Below, piece after piece: positions 25,499 to 33,747 of a stretch of DNA of 64,000 nt. Source of the DNA: JAFEDN01 sp963832945 (GTDB lineage Bacteria; Pseudomonadota; Gammaproteobacteria; Coxiellales; Coxiellaceae); the NCBI GenBank assembly GCA_963832945.1, contig CAWHVV010000001.1, forward strand, positions 1-64,000, given 5' to 3'. The position numbers and the translations under genes were made by a program. How positions within the stretch are numbered: the first letter of the stretch is position 1; the number at the start of each line of letters is the position of its first letter. A model generated the notes under the pieces. That model had not been told where the DNA came from. It saw nothing but the letters and a program-made list of their open reading frames with translations, and did no database searches.

Positions 25499-27531
25499 TG
25501 TCACTGCAAAAGCCCCTCGAAGGATTATTACGTCCACCTCTCGAATGGTATACCAGCAGTCTTGCTGTGATCAGCGGATTATTTTGCCTGGCTTATCCTC
25601 ATTTGTTTTTTGTGGACTTATGCGCCTATCCCCTCTCTATTTTATTATTCCTGGGTGCGTATTACCGCGCGCGACAAGGGTATCGGGTATGGCGGTATCA
25701 GCGCCATTTAAAACACATGCCCGTTTACACGATGACCTCGGCACAATTGCCAGTCAGTCAACAGACGTTATTTTTAGGCAAAGGTTTTTTATGGACGACT
25801 GAGCACACGCAACGATTGCGCGATCTCGATTTAGATTACAATTTACGCTATAAACAGCCTGACCTTTGGAAACAATGGGCGCGCCAAAAAGCGTTAACGT
25901 GGGAAAATAAGTCTTATTATTTAAAACAATTGGCCAAATTGTTATCCCTTGATGCGGCATGGAATCCTTTCCGTCCTTATCCAAACGTGGGTGGGCAATC
26001 GTGTATTCATGGCGTTTCTGAGCACGAAAGTGATATTACCATTCCCCTCAGTGAGCGAGCCAGTCATATCGTGGTGATTGGATTGCCTGGTATGGGTAAA
26101 ACCCGATTTGCAGAAATTCTCATCGGCCAGGATATTCGTCGTGGCGATGTGGTGATTGTATTAGACCCTAAAGGTGATGTCGATTTATTGCGACGAATGG
26201 TTACTGAAGCCAAAATTGCCGGACGCAGTCAGGACTTATTGATTTTTCATTTAGGTTTTCCCGCTGTGTCCTGCCGCTATAATCCCATTGGAAATTTTAC
26301 TCGCGTCACCGAAGTCGCCAACCGGATTTCTAATCAATTACCCAGCAGCGGTGATTCTGCCGCATTTAAGGATTTCGGCTGGCAATTCATCAACTCCATG
26401 GCAATGGCGCTCGTGTCGATGGGTGAAAAACCCGATTACGAAAAAATGAAATTTTATATCACCAAAATGGATGTGCTTTTAGAAAAATATCTGAATTTCT
26501 GGCTGCCAACAGTGATTACGGGATTGGAAGAATGGATTGCTCGTTATTTACAGGTGAATAATGGCGAACAAAAATCAGTTACTCGATTGGAAGCGATGAT
26601 TGCGTTGGTGCAATCGCAAGAGCTGATCCAGAATCCTGTGTTTGATGATTTGTATCATGCGTGTAAATACGATAAAGAGTATTTCAGCAAAATCACCGCT
26701 TCATTGGGGCCTTTGTTAAAAAAACTGACCACGGGTCAAGTGGCTGAATTACTCTCGCCGAATTATTTTGATTTAGAAGATCATCGTCCCATCATAGATT
26801 GGCTACAAGTGATTCGTAATCGTCAAATTGTGTATGTGGGATTAGATGCATTAACGGATCGGGAAGTCGCCACGGCGGTAGGTAACGCAATGTTCTCCGA
26901 TCTGGTATCGGTCGCAGGAAGAATCTACAAACAAGGGTTATATGATGGTTTTTATCCCACCGCCAAACCAGGTCAACCATCCCCTCGAATTTGTGTCCAC
27001 TCTGACGAATTTAACGAAATCATCGGCGATGAATTTATTCCACTGCTCAACAAAGGCCGTGGGGCGGGTTTTACGGTAACAGCGTACACTCAAACGTGGT
27101 CAGACGTCGAAGCCCGTTTAAAAAGTGCCGCTAAAGCGGGTCAGGTCGCCGGAAATTTTGGCACGATTGTAATGTTTCGCTGCCAGGAAGCCAGCACTAT
27201 CCAAATGTTTTTAGAAAAATTACCCACCGTCCCCATTTTGCGTTCGCTGCCATCCTCCGGTGTCAGTGACACACCAGGCGGGGCCAGGGGCGTTCTCTAC
27301 AGTAGTCATCACCAGGATCAGCTCAGTCACTCCCTGCATCGGCTGCTGGAAGTTAACGATATCATCAACCTGCCTAAAGGCCAGGCGGTTTCATTAATAC
27401 AAGGCGGCCATTGCAATAAATTGCGGATGCCATTGCCACAGCCTGACAAGCCGGGTGACGCTAAGGACATCAGTTCTTTAATTGACGAGGTCAATCGGAA
27501 AAAAATCCACTATCGAGGAGATACAATATGA
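25498..27531 (+). CDS. traD: Type IV coupling protein TraD (TIGR03743-like)
   Basis: This 677-residue ATPase delivers the relaxosome to the channel. Two N-terminal membrane helices (about 18-55) are followed by a RecA-like domain with Walker A GLPGMGKT (195-202) and Walker B-like VVIVLDPKGD. A second conserved acidic motif is ICVHSDEFNEIIGDEF. The length is typical of SXT/GI-type TraD proteins. ATG 25498 overlaps the preceding stop; a TTG at 25483 is less likely. Confidence 0.9.
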   Translation: MSLQKPLEGLLRPPLEWYTSSLAVISGLFCLAYPHLFFVDLCAYPLSILLFLGAYYRARQGYRVWRYQRHLKHMPVYTMTSAQLPVSQQTLFLGKGFLWTTEHTQRLRDLDLDYNLRYKQPDLWKQWARQKALTWENKSYYLKQLAKLLSLDAAWNPFRPYPNVGGQSCIHGVSEHESDITIPLSERASHIVVIGLPGMGKTRFAEILIGQDIRRGDVVIVLDPKGDVDLLRRMVTEAKIAGRSQDLLIFHLGFPAVSCRYNPIGNFTRVTEVANRISNQLPSSGDSAAFKDFGWQFINSMAMALVSMGEKPDYEKMKFYITKMDVLLEKYLNFWLPTVITGLEEWIARYLQVNNGEQKSVTRLEAMIALVQSQELIQNPVFDDLYHACKYDKEYFSKITASLGPLLKKLTTGQVAELLSPNYFDLEDHRPIIDWLQVIRNRQIVYVGLDALTDREVATAVGNAMFSDLVSVAGRIYKQGLYDGFYPTAKPGQPSPRICVHSDEFNEIIGDEFIPLLNKGRGAGFTVTAYTQTWSDVEARLKSAAKAGQVAGNFGTIVMFRCQEASTIQMFLEKLPTVPILRSLPSSGVSDTPGGARGVLYSSHHQDQLSHSLHRLLEVNDIINLPKGQAVSLIQGGHCNKLRMPLPQPDKPGDAKDISSLIDEVNRKKIHYRGDTI

Positions 27532-28736
27532 AATCATCGACTTCAACCCCATCTTTATATCCTTGTCTGCGCGGAGAAGCTTTGGTCAAACAAGGGCCTG
27601 GGGCTGTTTATCTGCCTCAATTACGGGCTTTAGTCAGTGCGCCATCCGACAGGTACGCCGAACTGTATGTGGCGACTCTGTACCGGTTTATGGAACTTTG
27701 CCAGGCATTACCGTTGACTGCATCTTGCCAGAATCAGGGTTCGGCAGAGAGTAGTGCATTGCCTTACAGTGTGTTAAACCGGGCGTTCTCATTGGCCGTC
27801 GCAGCGTTGAAAATGCGTCAAGGCTGGCTGATGTCTTTATACTCTTCGGACAGCGAAAAAATCGCCCAGCAGGAAGCGTTATGGACGTATGCGTTATTGA
27901 CTACCGTGCTGTTTCGCGCCATTCCCGCCGATTGGCAAACCGCTTATACCGTCGGGCTGTATCAAAATGAAGAAAAACGGCTGGGAACCTGGCATCCGGT
28001 AATGGGTAGTTTATATGAACCACAAACATTTTATAAAATCGAAAGCAGCCCCCCGGATAAAGTGTTACCCTTTGCGATTGATCACTCCGCGCTGTTGACG
28101 ACCTGGACAGGCCGCTTGATTCCGTCTATTGCGCTGCGTTGGCTGGGAAATTCTGAAGTCTTTCCGGTCTGGTGGGAAGCTCTGACACACCCTGTAATTA
28201 ATGGTCAAAATGTGCTGTTTAAATATCTGCGACAAGTCGCGGGAAAGCTGGGTATTTCGTTAGCGGAATCTTCCGTCCCTCTACCGACTCAACCCAGCTC
28301 AGTGAGTACAGCCGCTCAAGAAGCGCAGTCATCGGCAATGATTCCCACTCCCCTGAAACCTTCCATCACTAAAACTCCGGCATCTCCGGCCCAGCAAGCA
28401 CTCACCCGGTTGAATCAGTGGCTGAGTACTCAGCTCGAATTGGCAGCAGAAGTTCGCCCCTTTATTCGAGTTGAATCAGGATTGTTTATCGACGAAACCG
28501 GTTTGCAACGCATGATTGGACAATACGCCATGTATGCTTCCGTCGAAGGATTACTGAAATCGCTGACGGAATTTTTGGTGACTGAAAATGACTCTGTGAT
28601 GACCCGTTACCGCCCGATTCACTTCGAATCCCGTGAGATGAGAACCGGTATTGTGCTAGCGACAACCCATTTAAGTGATGATTTTAAAATTTTGCGCGTT
28701 GATAAACAGTTCACGCCGGATTTATTTATTCGATAA
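27528..28736 (+). CDS. MobH/TraI_2-like protein lacking the HD motif
   Basis: A 402-residue protein matching the MobH relaxase layout: an N-terminal TraI_2 part (RYAELYVATLYRFMELCQALP, ALKMRQGWLM, ALWTYALLTTVL, LIPSIALRWLG) and a C-terminal winged-helix part (about 285-400, FIRVESGLFIDETGLQRMI). In active MobH proteins the first part carries LLDH and LLHDLGK metal-binding motifs. Here the matching positions read VLNR and VLFRAIP, so the His-Asp pairs are missing. It may be an inactive or accessory relaxase homologue. It overlaps TraD by 4 bases. Confidence 0.68.
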   Translation: MKSSTSTPSLYPCLRGEALVKQGPGAVYLPQLRALVSAPSDRYAELYVATLYRFMELCQALPLTASCQNQGSAESSALPYSVLNRAFSLAVAALKMRQGWLMSLYSSDSEKIAQQEALWTYALLTTVLFRAIPADWQTAYTVGLYQNEEKRLGTWHPVMGSLYEPQTFYKIESSPPDKVLPFAIDHSALLTTWTGRLIPSIALRWLGNSEVFPVWWEALTHPVINGQNVLFKYLRQVAGKLGISLAESSVPLPTQPSSVSTAAQEAQSSAMIPTPLKPSITKTPASPAQQALTRLNQWLSTQLELAAEVRPFIRVESGLFIDETGLQRMIGQYAMYASVEGLLKSLTEFLVTENDSVMTRYRPIHFESREMRTGIVLATTHLSDDFKILRVDKQFTPDLFIR

Positions 28737-28764
28737 CTTAAAAACCACAATAGGAGAAAAAACT

Positions 28765-29508
28765 ATGCTAGAAACTACTTCTGTCAACAAAAATACGACC
28801 ACCGCCGCAGAACCGGTGGAATTGGCGGCTTTGGAAACCACGCCCACATCGAAAAAGCCAAAAGAGCCCAGGAAAAAGCAATCCTTTGAGCGGTATGAGC
28901 AATTGGATAGTGATGTCGAATTGTTATTGCATGTCCATGCGGTGCGTCTGCTCTGTTTGGGTCTTAAAGCGCCCAATCAAGTGGGATTGCTACACTTTGC
29001 TAAATTAACCCATGTCTTATGGCTGGCGGCAAAAAATGACGACCCGTATGCAGAATGGCGTTTAATGGAACTGTATGAACACATGGCGCGTGTGCAGCAG
29101 GAATTAAAAAAATTAGAGGAGCGATGCCAGCAACGGCTGTCACAACTCAGAGGGCTTCAGGTCAATGTTTACAGCAATCCCCGGCCTTTTCGATTGAAAT
29201 TGCGCTTTGGTTCCCCTTTCGGTTTTATGGCGAGCTATGTGATTGCGGATTTAGATTATGTGGAACGTCAATTTTACACGCTCAACCGGCTAGGGATTGT
29301 TTTGGAAGGGCAGAAGACATTGACGGATTGCCTGGAGAAAATGCAGGAGATTTTGTGTAAACCGTTACAATGGCCGAATACCGGTGTCACTCGTCAGGAT
29401 ATTCATGCCAAAAACGGCAAGGCGCAGCAGGTGATGGCTGAATTTGGAGAAGTACCCAAAGCGATCTTGAACAAAACCTTAAAATTTGCGTTTTTACCGA
29501 AAAAATAA
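28765..29508 (+). CDS. TIGR03761-family ICE protein
   Basis: A 247-residue protein of the DUF1845 family: polar N-terminus (1-50), then ELLLHVHAVRLLCLGLK, NDDPYAEWRLMELYEHM, a coiled coil, and FGSPFGFMASYVIADLDYVERQ. The family lies beside TraI or TraD in GI-type ICEs. Function unknown. ATG 28765 follows TAGGAG. Confidence 0.82.
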   Translation: MLETTSVNKNTTTAAEPVELAALETTPTSKKPKEPRKKQSFERYEQLDSDVELLLHVHAVRLLCLGLKAPNQVGLLHFAKLTHVLWLAAKNDDPYAEWRLMELYEHMARVQQELKKLEERCQQRLSQLRGLQVNVYSNPRPFRLKLRFGSPFGFMASYVIADLDYVERQFYTLNRLGIVLEGQKTLTDCLEKMQEILCKPLQWPNTGVTRQDIHAKNGKAQQVMAEFGEVPKAILNKTLKFAFLPKK

Positions 29509-29839
29509 TGATATTGAAGTGTAATAAACCCAAAAACGTCTGAAATTCAATATTTTTCTGCTGATCAGGAGCCGGAAAAATGTCAAGGCTGCGCGTAGCG
29601 CACCCGAAGGGCTTGGCCTTTACTTTTTGGAGGCGACCCAACCCTTTTGGAAAGCAGTGGGCAGCCCCGGCTGCCCACCTGCCACCCGGCGAGGGGCGGG
29701 GTTTGGGGCAGCAGCCCCAAAAAAATCATTATTTATAGCATTTGTTGTCTAATCAGATGTGCTGGCATAGTCTGCCAGTTGTTGTGGATTGACTTAAAAA
29801 AAATAGGTAGAATTTAAAAAAAAATTTATTAATGAGTGA
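29509..29839. other. GC-rich hairpin block, possible oriT
   Basis: A gene-free stretch in which bases about 29570-29725 are far richer in G and C than the surroundings. It contains a hairpin with arms GTGGGCAGC and GCTGCCCAC around CCCG (about 29659-29680) and a second one, TTGGGGC / GCCCCAA, near 29702-29721. Neither is followed by a T-run, so they are not ordinary terminators. The position after the relaxase-like and TIGR03761 genes suits an origin of transfer. That role is inferred. Confidence 0.4.
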
Positions 29840-29845
29840 ATGCCT

Positions 29846-30343
29846 ATGTTCTATCCTATGATTAATTATGACCTTGATCGTTTTCTCGAACTGTCAAAGA
29901 CTATAAAAGAGGCTATTCAAAGAGGGGATATAGATTTCTTTGACCAAATTCCCGACTCTAAACGAGAGCTTATTTGTCGAAGCCGCACTCAACTTTTGGG
30001 TTTCATCCGGTGTTATTCTTTATTAGACTTTACGCTTAAAAATAAACAAATTTTGTTGTATCGATATTTTGTAGTGACTTCTGGCTGGAATAAATATTTA
30101 CGTTTAGAGCATTTTTTAAAAGATGCTGCACCTGTGTATCAATTCGCTGTTGAAAAGGATGATCAGGAGCTTATCGGAATCTTTAAAGCAAATCGGAAAG
30201 ATATTGACCAAAAAACTTCTCAAAAGTTACATAAAGCATTGTGTCAATGTAATCTTTTTAAGAATCCAAGCTTAAATTCCACGATGACTTCCATCATTAC
30301 AGGTTATATTGATACAACAGCAATCGCTTTAAAGCTTAGATAA
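29846..30343 (+). CDS. Hypothetical helical protein
   Basis: About 165 residues, mostly helical (INYDLDRFLELSKTIKEAIQR ends the first helix, then QIPDSKRELICRSR, FLKDAAPVYQFAVEKDDQEL). No recognised domain. The start could be ATG 29840, 29846 or 29852, and none has a strong ribosome-binding site. The AT-richer composition differs from the transfer genes, so it may be cargo. Confidence 0.5.
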   Translation: MFYPMINYDLDRFLELSKTIKEAIQRGDIDFFDQIPDSKRELICRSRTQLLGFIRCYSLLDFTLKNKQILLYRYFVVTSGWNKYLRLEHFLKDAAPVYQFAVEKDDQELIGIFKANRKDIDQKTSQKLHKALCQCNLFKNPSLNSTMTSIITGYIDTTAIALKLR

Positions 30344-30420
30344 TAACACAGTAATTTTTATATTGTATTTTTAAATTAATCTTGATAAGATAAAAGCATG
30401 AGTCATTAATCTGCATGACT

Positions 30421-30549
30421 TTAAACAGCGGATAAGGCACGAGACGATGCAATGAAAATCTCGGTCGCTCTGGAATCAGAGTTTGCATCACGTTCAAGGG
30501 TTTTTTCTTGAACAAAATCATCCAGTTCTGTCTTCGATAGAACTGTCAT
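30421..30549 (-). CDS. Possible 42-residue small protein
   Basis: ATG at 30549 (minus strand) preceded by ACGGAGTAAAAA, a good ribosome-binding site, and a stop at 30421-30423. The peptide starts MTVLSKTELDDFVQEKTLE and is hydrophilic. No family is recognised. The spacing to its ribosome-binding site is its best support. Confidence 0.35.
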   Translation of the reverse strand: MTVLSKTELDDFVQEKTLERDANSDSRATEIFIASSRALSAV

Positions 30550-30850
30550 TTTTTACTCCGTTGATAGTTTCAATGGAAGTTTCTGATCTCGCCCTGTTTC
30601 TCGATGGGGTGATGTAATGGATTGGACATCGAAGATGTCGGCTAATCAAAAAATTCACCCATTTTTGTAAAAAAATGGGCCGTTAGCTGATGTATTCGAT
30701 AGACAAGAATCTCATCGTCGTCAAAGTATCACTCTACTTCGTTTTTAGTGGCCTCCTCTCGGCTACTGAATAAACGATGAATGGGTTTCATTGGCGCGAT
30801 GAGTACTGTAAGCGAGTGGGTCTTATGGCCTGCTCTGGTAAGTGTTGACC

Positions 30851-30880
30851 CGTAGGGGAAAAAATGATTTTTCCCTACCG
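30851..30880 (+). promoter_or_regulatory. Leader hairpin upstream of ssb
   Basis: GTAGGG (30852-30857) pairs with CCCTAC (30873-30878), extended inward by an A/T stem with one bulged G. It ends 65 bases before the ssb ATG. It is the first of eight similar hairpins before genes of this module. Confidence 0.6.
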
Positions 30881-30944
30881 GGAATCATTGTTTTTTCTCC
30901 AATGGGTTTTAGTTATTTAACTTCAATTTTGAGGAGAAAATGTT

Positions 30945-31343
30945 ATGAACTCTTATAATCAAGTCACGCTGATCGGCAATGTCGGAAATGCCCCGGAAGT
31001 TTTGAAAAAAACGGAAGAAGGCACTTTTGTTCGTTTCTCGATAGCAACTAACAAGCAATACGTCAATCGTCAGGGGGAAACAGTGAAAACTGTCCAATGG
31101 CATGAAGTGGTTGCTAATAAGGGTGTGGGTACATTGATCGCCAATTCTTTGAAAAAAGGGATGCGCATCTTTGTGTTGGGTGAACTCAGTCACTCTAAAT
31201 ATACAGATAAACACAACCAAAAGCGGGAACGCATTTTCGTTTCTGCCAAGTCGGTGGATTTTTTTAACGGTCTCGATAAGAAAAAGCCGTTAAAAGATGA
31301 AGCGCATGACGATGAGGCAGACATGGCAGGTTATGACGCTTGA
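30945..31343 (+). CDS. ssb: Single-stranded DNA-binding protein
   Basis: A 132-residue OB-fold SSB: NQVTLIGNVGNAPEVLK, FVRFSIATNKQYVNRQGE, WHEVVANKGVGTLIANSLKK and a C-terminal acidic tail. The tail ends in AGYDA and lacks the usual DDIPF tip, so contacts with host repair proteins may be altered. It protects the transferred strand and opens the maintenance module. ATG 30945 follows GAGGAG. Confidence 0.9.
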   Translation: MNSYNQVTLIGNVGNAPEVLKKTEEGTFVRFSIATNKQYVNRQGETVKTVQWHEVVANKGVGTLIANSLKKGMRIFVLGELSHSKYTDKHNQKRERIFVSAKSVDFFNGLDKKKPLKDEAHDDEADMAGYDA

Positions 31344-31371
31344 GGTGAGGAAAAATCGGTAAAAAGGCAGG

Positions 31372-31398
31372 GAGAGAAGGGTAAATTATTCTTCTCTC
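31372..31398 (+). promoter_or_regulatory. Leader hairpin upstream of the first RadC-like gene
   Basis: GAGAGAAG (31372-31379) pairs with CTTCTCTC (31391-31398). It lies 58 bases before the start codon at 31457, like the other hairpins of this module. Confidence 0.6.
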
Positions 31399-31456
31399 TC
31401 CTCCGCCGATTGTTTTTAGGATGGATTGTTTATTTATTGAATTATTAGGAGTGAAT

Positions 31457-32008
31457 ATGATGGTTCATCATTATTGTTCTTTGCTGGATAAATCCTTATC
31501 TGATGCTTTTAATGCAGACGATAGCGGGTTTTATCATGTGTCTCGCGCGGTATCGGCGAACGAAATCATTCAGGCGGCGAAGGCTCTGTTGAGTCAACGC
31601 TTTCAAAAATGGGCTTCATTGGCTGATTATCAGACCGTCAAAGACTTTCTGTTAGCACAATTGTCAGGCCACACTGAAATATTAGCCGTTCTATTGATGG
31701 ATGGTGAATCTCAGGTGATTGGCTTTGAGTTAATGTCTTCAGGCGTTGTTGAGGATAATCCGTCGTGCATTACCCGTCGGGTAGCTCGTCGGGCTTTGGA
31801 ACTCAACGCCCGAAAAGTCATTGTGGCGCACAATCTTCCGGCGGATCAGTTAAGGCCCTTGCCGGCAGATAAGCAGATCGCAGCTCGGCTTCAAACGACA
31901 TTGGAGGCTTTGGAGATCGAGTTCTTTGATTATTGCGTCGTTTCACAGACGCGAGCGATCAGTTTGATGGAATGGGGTTTTATAGAAAAAAGTCCTTTCA
32001 TTCACTGA
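31457..32008 (+). CDS. RadC-like protein with broken JAMM motif
   Basis: A 183-residue RadC-family (JAB/MPN) protein. The fold is recognisable (ANEIIQAAKALLSQRF; VARRALELNARKVIVAHN), but the metal-binding motif H-x-H-x7-S-x2-D is changed. It reads HNLPADQLRPLPAD, so the second His is Leu and the Ser is Leu. The intact version is in the next RadC gene. It is probably not a metalloprotease any more. ATG 31457 follows TTAGGAG. Confidence 0.82.
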   Translation: MMVHHYCSLLDKSLSDAFNADDSGFYHVSRAVSANEIIQAAKALLSQRFQKWASLADYQTVKDFLLAQLSGHTEILAVLLMDGESQVIGFELMSSGVVEDNPSCITRRVARRALELNARKVIVAHNLPADQLRPLPADKQIAARLQTTLEALEIEFFDYCVVSQTRAISLMEWGFIEKSPFIH

Positions 32009-32026
32009 TCATTGACACCACCGATG

Positions 32027-32044
32027 AGGGGGAACGTTCCCCCT
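32027..32044 (+). promoter_or_regulatory. Leader palindrome upstream of the DUF3577-like gene
   Basis: A perfect 18-base palindrome, AGGGGGAAC with its inverse GTTCCCCCT, 55 bases before the start at 32100. It belongs to the series of leader hairpins in this module. Confidence 0.6.
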
Positions 32045-32099
32045 TATGCGGGCGTTTCTTCTCGATTTTTTAAAAATAGTAAAACTCAGGAGAAATGAT

Positions 32100-32465
32100 A
32101 TGGAAAACAGCCAAAGAGCTTTTGATTTATGCGGGTATGGTTATATACAGGATTTGAATTTAACGGGAGAAGTGGCTCGATTGTGCATTGAAGTGGCCTC
32201 TATTGTGCCTGATGCCAGCGAGCCTTTAACCGATAAAATTTATATTGACTGTAAAGCGACACCCGAATTGAAACGCAAACTAACCTATCTGGATCGTCAA
32301 TATCCAGCGCAGGAAGGTGTATCGGCGTGGTTTAGAGTCGCGTATGGCCGTCTGGTTTTTTGCCAGATGAGACAGCCTGACAAAAACTCACCGACTATTG
32401 TGAGGTTGACCGGAGAATTACAGGCCGTCGAGCATTGGTTGCGCGATGGTTCACGATTTTTCTGA
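32100..32465 (+). CDS. DUF3577-like ICE protein, copy 1
   Basis: A 121-residue small beta-rich protein (GYGYIQDLNLTGEVARLCIE, YIDCKATPELKRKLTYL, AWFRVAYGRLVFCQ). It resembles the STY4534/DUF3577 family found near ssb and radC in GI-type ICEs, and it resembles the protein at 33298. The assignment is tentative. ATG 32100 follows CAGGAG. Confidence 0.55.
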   Translation: MENSQRAFDLCGYGYIQDLNLTGEVARLCIEVASIVPDASEPLTDKIYIDCKATPELKRKLTYLDRQYPAQEGVSAWFRVAYGRLVFCQMRQPDKNSPTIVRLTGELQAVEHWLRDGSRFF

Positions 32466-32485
32466 TCAGACTTGCCCATCTTGGT

Positions 32486-32534
32486 GCAGGGGAAATTCAC
32501 CCCTGCATGGGGTGTGTTTTCCCCTGCTTCTTTT
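32486..32534 (+). promoter_or_regulatory. Leader hairpins and T-run upstream of the second RadC gene
   Basis: GCAGGGG (32486-32492) pairs with CCCCTGC (32500-32506). A second stem GGGG/CCCC follows and then a long T-run around 32530. The combination could attenuate transcription into the RadC gene at 32564. Confidence 0.6.
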
Positions 32535-32563
32535 TTTTTAAAAAAATAGATCAGGAGAGAAGA

Positions 32564-33142
32564 ATGCACATCCCTGAATTGGAAATACCTGCATGGCCCA
32601 CAGACTTCATCGTCTGTGAGCAAAAAGACAGGTATCACTTTATGCGTGACGTCAATGAACGGGAGATTATCGACACTGCCAAAGCCCTATTAGGTCGGCG
32701 GATACTGAAAACTCCCATCATGGCGAATACTCAGGTGGCCAAAGATTTTTTTTTGACGCAGTTATCTGCCTTGGATTATGAAGTCTTTTGTGTGGCTTTT
32801 TTAAATAACAAACATCGCGTGATTGCCTGTGAACCGTTTTTTCGCGGCACGATCAATTCCGCCCCGGTTTATCCAAGAGAAGTGGTGCGCCGGGCGCTGA
32901 CATTGAATGCAGCGGCAGTGATATTGGCGCACAACCATCCTTCGGGAGACGGTGAGCCAAGTTCAGTTGACCGGCAAATCACAGTGGCTTTGATCGCAAC
33001 GCTGAGCGGTTTTGATATTCAGGTACTGGATCATTTTGTGATTGCAGGATCGGATGTAACCAGCTTTGCGGAACGGGGTTGGCTTCAGTTGATGCTGAAT
33101 AAAATTCGGCTATATAGCTCGGCCATGATCAGCGATGATTGA
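32564..33142 (+). CDS. radC: RadC-family JAB protein
   Basis: A 192-residue RadC-type JAMM/MPN protein with an intact motif HNHPSGDGEPSSVD near residues 125-138. The N-terminal part (VNEREIIDTAKALLGRR) is short, as in mobile-element RadC proteins that lack the helix-hairpin-helix domain. The true function of RadC proteins is still unclear. ATG 32564 follows CAGGAG. Confidence 0.88.
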   Translation: MHIPELEIPAWPTDFIVCEQKDRYHFMRDVNEREIIDTAKALLGRRILKTPIMANTQVAKDFFLTQLSALDYEVFCVAFLNNKHRVIACEPFFRGTINSAPVYPREVVRRALTLNAAAVILAHNHPSGDGEPSSVDRQITVALIATLSGFDIQVLDHFVIAGSDVTSFAERGWLQLMLNKIRLYSSAMISDD

Positions 33143-33217
33143 AATCATTGAATCAGCCGTCTCTGCTGATCGTCCGCCAGGACGGACAGCAGAAAATGGA
33201 GAGTCATGTGAAAAAAC

Positions 33218-33251
33218 CCAATACGGGGAAAAGTTATTTCCCCTGTGTGGG
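33218..33251 (+). promoter_or_regulatory. Leader hairpin upstream of the second DUF3577-like gene
   Basis: GGGGAAA (33225-33231) pairs with TTTCCCC (33237-33243), with weaker pairing outside. It ends about 50 bases before the ATG at 33298. Confidence 0.6.
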
Positions 33252-33297
33252 AAACGATTTTTCTTCGTACGCATTTTAAAAAATAAGGAGAAATACG

Positions 33298-33636
33298 ATG
33301 AAAAGTCAATTTTATTTGAACGGACAGGGTCGGCTTCAGTCGATTGACCTGACGGACAATCAGGCCACTGCCTGCATTGAAGTGGGTGATGAGATCATGG
33401 GTGACGCCGGTAACGGCAATTTACCCGATCAAATCACTCTGGAATGTCAAGTCCCTGACCATTTGGTTCGGCGATTACAGCGGCTAAAACGCGGTGGTCG
33501 TTTGTTGGAAGGCATGACGGTGCGGTTTCGCGCGATCTATGATCGTTTTGGCTTTCGCCATGCAGGGCAATGCCCTGGCGACCCATTGAATATGCTGGGT
33601 TTTCAATGTCAGCTCGACCGCATCACCGCATTGTGA
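33298..33636 (+). CDS. DUF3577-like ICE protein, copy 2
   Basis: A 112-residue paralogue of the protein at 32100-32465 (GRLQSIDLTDNQATACIEVG, ITLECQVPDHLVRRLQRLK, TVRFRAIYDRFGFRH). It follows the intact RadC gene just as copy 1 follows the degenerate one, which suggests tandem duplication of a RadC plus DUF3577-like pair. ATG 33298 follows AAGGAG. Confidence 0.55.
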   Translation: MKSQFYLNGQGRLQSIDLTDNQATACIEVGDEIMGDAGNGNLPDQITLECQVPDHLVRRLQRLKRGGRLLEGMTVRFRAIYDRFGFRHAGQCPGDPLNMLGFQCQLDRITAL

Positions 33637-33671
33637 TGCGTCAGTTGACGGGAAGTGAAGATGAAAATCTA

Positions 33672-33706
33672 TCGGAAAAGCAGGCTTTTTGATAAAAGTC
33701 TGCTTT
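33672..33706 (+). terminator. Hairpin with T-run upstream of the DUF3275 gene
   Basis: AAAAGCAG/CTGCTTTT with an inner CTTTT/AAAAG stem, followed by T-rich sequence. It has the form of an intrinsic terminator and lies about 41 bases before the next start, where it could attenuate readthrough. Confidence 0.55.
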
Positions 33707-33747
33707 TTTCGGGATTTTTTTATTTTTTTTGTTTAAAGGAGATGGAA

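Larger units (their letters stand above)
30344..30944. other. Intergenic region before ssb
   Basis: About 600 bases. It contains a possible small minus-strand gene (30421-30549), a hairpin CCCATTTTT/AAAAATGGG (30658-30679), a small GACATC/GATGTC stem near 30627-30641 and the ssb leader hairpin (30851-30880). The density of stems suggests a structured RNA or regulatory leader, but I recognise no known RNA family. Confidence 0.4.

Noticed and set aside
29702..29730. GGGGC/GCCCC hairpin as an intrinsic terminator
   Set aside because: It is followed by A residues on the plus strand and by no T-run on the minus strand.
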